Shown one piece after another: positions 34,663 to 39,095 of a stretch of 39,095 bases of DNA (its first letter is position 1; each line of letters opens with the position of its first letter). This stretch comes from JAVBPE01 sp031549865 (GTDB lineage: Bacteria > Bacillota_I > Bacilli_A > Acholeplasmatales > Anaeroplasmataceae), in contig JAVBPE010000012.1 in assembly GCA_031549865.1 (NCBI GenBank), forward strand, positions 1 to 39,095. Direction: 5' to 3'. Under the pieces are notes generated by a model. That model was given only the letters and a program-made list of their open reading frames with translations. It was not told the origin of the DNA and ran no database searches. A program made the translations under genes and the position numbers.

Positions 34663-36027
34663 TTAAATACAAAATTCATTTTTACCATCTTTGTATAAAA
34701 GAATTCCACCGTCCGTTGAAATTTTTATTGCAATACCATAGCTAGAAAGTTTAATTGTTGCAGCAGTTCTACCTCCGCCTATAGCTTCACCTGGTTCTAT
34801 TTCTTTTACAATGGTTGCAATTGAAATAAATTTACCATTTTTATTTATAATACTCGCTCCATCCATATTTAATATTTCGAGTCTTGCATATCTATTTAAA
34901 GTATAAAATGTTTTTTCATCTGTTGTACTTTTTTCTATAATTTTTTCTATAAATTTTCTTTTCATCTGTTTTTCTTCAGTTTTAGGAATTGAATCTATAA
35001 TTAAATTATCATCAGAAGCAATAATTTTTTCTATTTCATCTAATTTATCGTCATCACAAATTGATATTAAACCACCAGTATTTTCAAAAGCAACATCCAA
35101 AGCTGCTGTATAAATAGAGTTAGCTTCTACTGATTCATAGCCTTTTTTATACATAAAAGTTTGAAAATTAATTGCATCATAATTTTTCCACAAATTATTT
35201 CTAAGTGCTAATACAAGTTTTAATTCTTTTTTTTCTTTTTTTTCTTCGACTTTAAAGATAAGAATTTCTCCATTTTCTTTTAATAAGAAAATCAAATTAC
35301 ATCCCTTATTATATAATGATTTAGCAACGTTAAAGTATCTACTCGGAACAATATATTGTATTTGATTATCATCATTTTCAGGGTCATCTAATATTTCATG
35401 GGATACAAAATGTCCTTTATCATTGATAATTATTCCGGAAATATTGGCATTAGAAATGGTAGCAGAATAATTACTTTCTAAAAAATCAATAAAATTAAAA
35501 GCATCTTCTACTTTAATTTCTTCTTTTATTCCTATAATAAATGAAACTTTATTCCCTTCATATGTTTTCATAGACCAATCTTTTAATTTAGAAATCAATT
35601 TATAAACCAAATCATTATATTTACGCCTTGTTAACCACGAACATATACCTTTTTCAATTAAATATTGAAAAGATATTTTAATAAAATCCTCATTATTATT
35701 CGAATTAATTATTATATTTTTATTTTCTAAAATATGAGTTAAAATTTCCCTGACAACTTTTAACTTTTTATTTTCATTAGTATTTATTTCAAAGAAAAAT
35801 TCTTCATTATCACTTTTAGGCGTTTTTGAAGGAAAACATCTAATAACATTTTCATCTATATCGTAAAAGATTAATGACTCTGCTTCTTTTATTCTAGTAT
35901 CATCAAAAAACTCACTTTTTTTATTCAATTGCATTTCTTTTTCTAAAGACAAAAAAGGCAAAATAAAATTTATTATTAAATATCTTAATTCATTTTCCGT
36001 AAAAAAATTTGAAGATTCATTTTCCAT
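34663..36027 (-). CDS. Divergent DisA_N (diadenylate-cyclase fold) domain protein
   Basis: 454 residues. The last 70 residues look like the core of a DAC domain: MDGASII with D389-G390-A391, then GGGRTAAT (R420) and GIAIKISTDGGILLY in place of the usual GTRHRAA and VVSEETG. The RHR triad is reduced to R-T-A, so cyclase activity is uncertain. The N-terminal ~330 residues are mixed alpha/beta and may be the sensor-type region that precedes unusual DAC domains (DACN-class). The middle part (ISGIIINDKGHF, GCNLIFLLKENGEILIF) weakly echoes the same pattern. Two DHH-DHHA1 genes, a family containing c-di-AMP/pApA hydrolases, follow directly, so a nucleotide-signal module is possible. Three hairpin RNAs lie upstream. 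Confidence 0.6.
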   Translation of the reverse strand: MENESSNFFTENELRYLIINFILPFLSLEKEMQLNKKSEFFDDTRIKEAESLIFYDIDENVIRCFPSKTPKSDNEEFFFEINTNENKKLKVVREILTHILENKNIIINSNNNEDFIKISFQYLIEKGICSWLTRRKYNDLVYKLISKLKDWSMKTYEGNKVSFIIGIKEEIKVEDAFNFIDFLESNYSATISNANISGIIINDKGHFVSHEILDDPENDDNQIQYIVPSRYFNVAKSLYNKGCNLIFLLKENGEILIFKVEEKKEKKELKLVLALRNNLWKNYDAINFQTFMYKKGYESVEANSIYTAALDVAFENTGGLISICDDDKLDEIEKIIASDDNLIIDSIPKTEEKQMKRKFIEKIIEKSTTDEKTFYTLNRYARLEILNMDGASIINKNGKFISIATIVKEIEPGEAIGGGRTAATIKLSSYGIAIKISTDGGILLYKDGKNEFCI

Positions 36028-36114
36028 ACTATCACCCAGCCCCGTTTAAAAAGAAAATACATCGTAATTATAATAATATCATAAATTATGAATAAAGCAA
36101 TATAACTATTTTTA

Positions 36115-36215
36115 TAAAATAAAAATGATTCCTGTGCCAATTGTTCATGGGTATGGAGAAATCATTCTTACGTTTTCTTCAAGTATATTATAACATATAT
36201 ATCAATAAAACTCAA
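36115..36215 (-). ncRNA. Tandem hairpin RNA, copy 1, with promoter
   Basis: The 43-base hairpin spans 36124-36166: arms AATGATT / AATCATT around a 29-base loop. On the minus strand the 3' arm runs into TTTTATTTT. A promoter precedes it: TTGAGT (36210-36215), 17 bases, TATAAT (36187-36192) with an extended TG. The predicted RNA is about 65 bases with a 14-base leader. Confidence 0.7.
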
Positions 36216-36223
36216 ATTTAAGC

Positions 36224-36320
36224 ATAAAAAAATGATTCCTGTGCCAATTGTTCATGGGTATGGAGAAACCATTTTTTATATTAGTGTTAGTATTTTAACA
36301 TAATTTTTAAAATATTGCAA
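36224..36320 (-). ncRNA. Tandem hairpin RNA, copy 2, with promoter
   Basis: Hairpin 36231-36273, same loop as copy 1. On the minus strand the arms are AATGGTT / AATCATT, pairing fully with one G-U, and seven T follow. Promoter: TTGCAA (36315-36320), 17 bases, TAAAAT (36292-36297) with extended TG. The distance from -10 to hairpin is the same as in copy 1 within two bases. Confidence 0.72.
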
Positions 36321-36345
36321 TACTTATTATAAATAAAAACTACTA

Positions 36346-36394
36346 AATAAAAATGACCTCTGTGCCAATTGTTCATGGGTATGGAAAGGTCATT
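36346..36394 (-). ncRNA. Tandem hairpin RNA, copy 3
   Basis: Hairpin 36352-36394. The arms are AATGACC / GGTCATT: two base pairs changed together relative to copies 1 and 2, while the loop is kept. TTTTT follows on the minus strand. No strong own promoter is seen; it lies 43 bases after the stop of the small gene at 36437 and may also act as its terminator. Confidence 0.68.
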
Positions 36395-36436
36395 TATAAA
36401 TATTATGCTTAACAAAAGATAATTAATACTATTTTT

Positions 36437-36640
36437 TTAAATTTTTGAAAATGAGATTTTTTTCTCTTTTAAAGATATTTTATCAACTTTATAACCATAA
36501 TTATTAAGTTCTTTTTTATAAGTTAAAAATGAATGATCAATTTCAAAACCTAAAATGTTTTTTATTTCTTCATAAGTTAATATTAAATTATCTTGTTCCA
36601 ATTCTTTTATATACTTCCATAAATTATCATATTTGCTCAT
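36437..36640 (-). CDS. Small DUF7662-like protein
   Basis: 67 residues starting MSKYDNLWKYIKEL, with ILTYEEIKNILGF and a C-terminal basic part. The start resembles the DUF7662 family (KYxxLWxYL, then a small alpha/beta fold), which is often found near DNA-processing genes; the match is by eye. Strong AAAGGAGG ribosome site. It precedes the three hairpins. Confidence 0.7.
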   Translation of the reverse strand: MSKYDNLWKYIKELEQDNLILTYEEIKNILGFEIDHSFLTYKKELNNYGYKVDKISLKEKKISFSKI

Positions 36641-37100
36641 TATATACCTCCTTTAACTAATATCAAATAAAATTTCTATTTTAATGTTTTTTATAATTAC
36701 TTTAATTCCATTCAGCAATACATGAATGAGGCAGATATGTTTCAAATCTATTTTTGAAATATCTTTCTATATTATTATTTCAAAATCGATTGCTATTATT
36801 TATATCAATAAATCTAATTCGTCGTATAGATTTTTATTTAAAAATACCGACTTTAGTATTTCCTCTAATCAAAATAAATCAATTTAAGCAGTTTGTTTTT
36901 TACTAAGTTCAATATAATTACTCTCCATCTGTTGATAATTCATTATTCAATAAATTCCAAACATTTACACTAATATAAATCATTCATTTTTTGCTAAACT
37001 CCGATAAATTATAGTCCTAAGTGCAAAGCCTTTACCTGACTTAATTATGCGTTTAATCAACATTTCTCCATAATATAATTATATAAACTTTAATTTGATA
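36641..37100. other. 460-base stretch without a supported gene
   Basis: Probably an old, decayed region. One short minus-strand frame (36980-37063, 27 residues, beginning MLIKRIIKSGKGFAL) looks protein-like, but it has no correctly spaced ribosome site and stops early; further in-frame scraps follow near 36890. They may be remnants of a lost gene or mobile element. No terminal inverted repeats were found. Confidence 0.5.
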
Positions 37101-38825
37101 TTAATTTATTAATGGACGTTCACTACATAGAATGCATTTTGTCATTCCTGCATTCCATATATGAAATTCATAAATAAACTCTCCACATGAGCAAGTTGAT
37201 TTATGTTGTGACATTGAATATCGACTATATCTTGTATATTGATGAATATGTTCAGACTTAAAATAAATTAATTCAGTATTATATTTATTTGATAATCTAT
37301 CTCCTCCATAAAGATATATATATAACTCATTTGACTTTTGTAATATATTTGTCCAATCACTTTGACTAAATGTATACCTCCCCATGCCAGAAGCTAAACT
37401 GATAGTATTAGACTCAAACAAAACACTTCCATTCATGCTTCTAACTTCTATATAATATTCAAAATTGAAGTAATAATTACTTTCTTTATTAATTGAACAC
37501 CAAGTAAAAGTAGGGGCTATTTCAGTTAAATCATTCAAAGATTTAAATTCCCTGGGTGCAAAATTATAATAGGAATTAATCTTTCCTAGTGCTGATATTA
37601 AATTTTTGTCCTCAATATTTGCATTAAAATATTGCACAAATTCATAATATGTTTTTGCATGACTTTTGGTAGTTAAATCCCAAAATTTTTGATACCCTAA
37701 AGCAATTTCATCATGGATTTCTTCACTATTATAATCATCGTAAAGATCCCATAAGATTTCCATTATGTTTAACTCATAAGATTCACTATAACATTTTTGA
37801 GTATTTTCTAAAGATCTAGACTCAAATGAAGCATTGCCAACTGTAGAAATATTTGGAAGAATATCAATATAATACCTTTGTGCGATTATTCCAAATACTG
37901 TTGCCCATCCTTCTGACCATACTAGCCTATTCGCTTTATCTTTGCATTCAGAAAAAGAATAGTTAGCAACATTTGCATTACAAGTACATTGTTGATTATT
38001 TGTACCATCTACATGCGCTCTATAGTGATCAGCCATATCAATTCCGAATCTATGCCAACCACCTGGAGAATTTATTATATCAAATTCATATGAAACATGG
38101 TGCCCATACTCATGCATTATAACATCCCATGCAGCATATGAATTTGGATTGGAATTAGAAGCAATTTCTTCATTAATGTAAATAGCTAAATCATTTCTTT
38201 TATAATAACACCCTTTATCACTTTGATTATGAGGATAAATAATAGAAACACTGGTCATTTTGGAATTGCTCATTTCTTCTGCAAACCTTGCAGCAGTTAT
38301 CGCCGCTTGAGATATTTGAAATGCTTGCCCTATATAATCATTCATTTTAAATATATAGTCATATGGGGTTGTTTGTATTACTCCAGTCAATGCACCTATT
38401 ACAAGGATATCACAATAATAAGGCACACTCATAGAATTACAAACAGTTACATTATCACTTGCTGGTGACACTCTTATAAAGAGTTTCGTAATAAATTGTT
38501 GCATAATATCATTCTTTGAATAATTTAGTACATAATCGCCATTTTCAGAAGTATATGTTGTATTCATACATAAATCCATTCCCAACAAAGTAAAATATAA
38601 CTCTACTTTAACAAATTGCAATGGATGAATGATTCCTTTGTCATCTTCCCATGTTAAATGTCCACTAATATAATTTTCTAAAGTATTAGTACTATTAGAT
38701 TCAGTATATAAAAGGTTAGAATAATTATCAGGGTTTGATGTTGATAATATTTTGGCTTCAATACTAGGACATAAAGTAGTAAATAAAAAAAATGCTAATA
38801 AAATAACCTTAAATTTGTTTTTCAT
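37101..38825 (-). CDS. Secreted zinc metalloprotease (HEYGH) with Cys-rich tail
   Basis: 574 residues with a signal peptide (MKNKFK, hydrophobic to about 23). After an N-terminal region of about 190 residues with beta strands (ISGHLTWEDDKG) comes the protease domain: HEYGHH at 238-243 provides two zinc ligands and the catalytic Glu, and E305 in WSEGWATVFG is the likely third ligand. The last 45 residues form a small Cys/His module (HKSTCSCGE ... FHIW ... CILCSE) of the kind appended to surface or secreted proteins of gut Firmicutes. The substrate is unknown; host or microbial protein degradation is the obvious guess. AAAGGAG lies seven bases before the ATG. Single gene. Confidence 0.85.
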   Translation of the reverse strand: MKNKFKVILLAFFLFTTLCPSIEAKILSTSNPDNYSNLLYTESNSTNTLENYISGHLTWEDDKGIIHPLQFVKVELYFTLLGMDLCMNTTYTSENGDYVLNYSKNDIMQQFITKLFIRVSPASDNVTVCNSMSVPYYCDILVIGALTGVIQTTPYDYIFKMNDYIGQAFQISQAAITAARFAEEMSNSKMTSVSIIYPHNQSDKGCYYKRNDLAIYINEEIASNSNPNSYAAWDVIMHEYGHHVSYEFDIINSPGGWHRFGIDMADHYRAHVDGTNNQQCTCNANVANYSFSECKDKANRLVWSEGWATVFGIIAQRYYIDILPNISTVGNASFESRSLENTQKCYSESYELNIMEILWDLYDDYNSEEIHDEIALGYQKFWDLTTKSHAKTYYEFVQYFNANIEDKNLISALGKINSYYNFAPREFKSLNDLTEIAPTFTWCSINKESNYYFNFEYYIEVRSMNGSVLFESNTISLASGMGRYTFSQSDWTNILQKSNELYIYLYGGDRLSNKYNTELIYFKSEHIHQYTRYSRYSMSQHKSTCSCGEFIYEFHIWNAGMTKCILCSERPLIN

Positions 38826-38927
38826 AATTCTCCTTTAATATTAAATTTCAAATGATACTTTCAAATTATTTATAACATTATAAAAATATTAAGTCAACAT
38901 AAAGATTAAAAGTTCTAAATACAAAAA

Positions 38928-38944
38928 CCTCAGATAGGCTGAAG
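38928..38944 (-). terminator. Terminator, second in tandem
   Basis: Stem CTTCAG / CTGAGG (one G-T pair) followed on the minus strand by TTTTTGTATTT. It backs up the terminator at 38966-38989. Confidence 0.7.
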
Positions 38945-38965
38945 ATTTTATCAAAAAATAAAAAT

Positions 38966-38989
38966 CCACCAGTCTAACTGGTGGTTTTT
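38966..38989. terminator. Terminator at the 3' end of the structured RNA
   Basis: Perfect 7-bp stem CCACCAG / CTGGTGG with a five-base loop; on the minus strand ATTTTTATTTT follows, on the plus strand TTTTTCATTTT. It therefore ends minus-strand transcription from the RNA element beyond 38997. Confidence 0.9.
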
Positions 38990-38996
38990 CATTTTC

Positions 38997-39095
38997 GGGC
39001 ATAGCCCTCTATTATTGGCTGCGCTTAGTAAGCGCATATGTGTAGCCTACCTATTGCATTTTTTATTTGCTACCCGTAAACGGGTCTCCTTCAAA
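38997..39095 (-). ncRNA. 3' part of a structured noncoding RNA, cut by the window edge
   Basis: Three GC-rich hairpins stand out in AT-rich DNA. Read on the minus strand: ACCCG/CGGGT (39072-39085), GCGCTTACTAAGCGC (39021-39035) and GGGCTATGCCC (38997-39007), with GTAGC and GCTAC segments that can pair at long range, then the terminator 38966-38984. No frame is coding. The block GGAGACCCG at the edge and the compact fold suggest a conserved class; a raiA-type RNA is one possibility I cannot confirm. The 5' end is outside the window. Confidence 0.65.

Noticed and set aside
36124..36394. CRISPR array
   Set aside because: Three 43-base repeats with spacers of 64 and 78 bases that contain promoters and T-tracts, and no cas genes; stem covariation and terminator form fit RNAs instead.
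36124..36394. Ordinary terminators only
   Set aside because: Loop conservation over 26 invariant bases is not needed for termination, and two copies have their own promoters with no gene between.
1..39095. Mycoplasma-type code (TGA as Trp)
   Set aside because: TGA ends agrA in an ATGA overlap with agrC, and tryptophan positions use TGG.

Overview
The window is AT-rich, densely packed bacterial DNA in which every gene except one (20650-21327) lies on the minus strand. Genes use the standard bacterial code: agrA ends in TGA and tryptophan is TGG, so this is not a Mycoplasma-type code. Strong AGGAGG ribosome sites, a prs-pth-mfd-spoVT block, an agr system and a tRNA-Gln with encoded CCA point to a low-GC member of the Bacilli. 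A gut-type Erysipelotrichia- or RF39-like uncultured lineage is my best guess; the family is inference.

Layout from left to right. 1-5000: a chaperone and DNA-repair block (radical-SAM protein, its DUF4130 partner, a divergent groEL), then two small heat-shock genes behind a promoter bracketed by two CIRCE-like operators. 5400-13720: a complete agr-type quorum-sensing locus with a 51-residue AgrD precursor. AgrA, AgrC and AgrB are encoded upstream. Between agrB and agrD lie a 21-bp-periodic direct repeat and promoter elements. Downstream of agrD are a secreted effector-like protein, a membrane-anchored protein, an ABC ATPase with two FtsX-type permeases, and a CPBP membrane protease. The likely picture is a peptide signal (predicted ring CYCWF) that induces its own precursor together with an exported product and its transporter. 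13820-20280: a run of FAD protein, DUF523 protein, GT-C-like membrane protein, toroidal sugar-polymer enzyme and an unknown membrane protein. 20650-21327: a lone forward-strand secreted protein. 21400-30500: a GT4 glycosyltransferase, then spoVT, mfd, a Ca2+/cation antiporter, pth and prs in one unit, and an rRNA methyltransferase. 30600-32270: an HNH protein, an HTH/helical protein and a tiny repeat protein. 32540-36030: tRNA-Gln, two tandem DHH-DHHA1 phosphoesterases and a divergent DisA_N-like (diadenylate cyclase fold) protein.

36120-36400 holds three copies of a 43-nt hairpin with an almost invariant loop and a covarying stem. Each is followed by a T-tract on the minus strand, and two have near-ideal sigma-A promoters: probably a tandem small-RNA family. 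36437-38825 carries a DUF7662-like small protein and a secreted HEYGH zinc protease. The right edge (38997-39095) is the 3' part of a structured RNA with at least three hairpins and two terminators.

The strongest candidates for something new are the agr/AgrD-effector locus and the triplet of hairpin RNAs beside the DisA_N-like gene.
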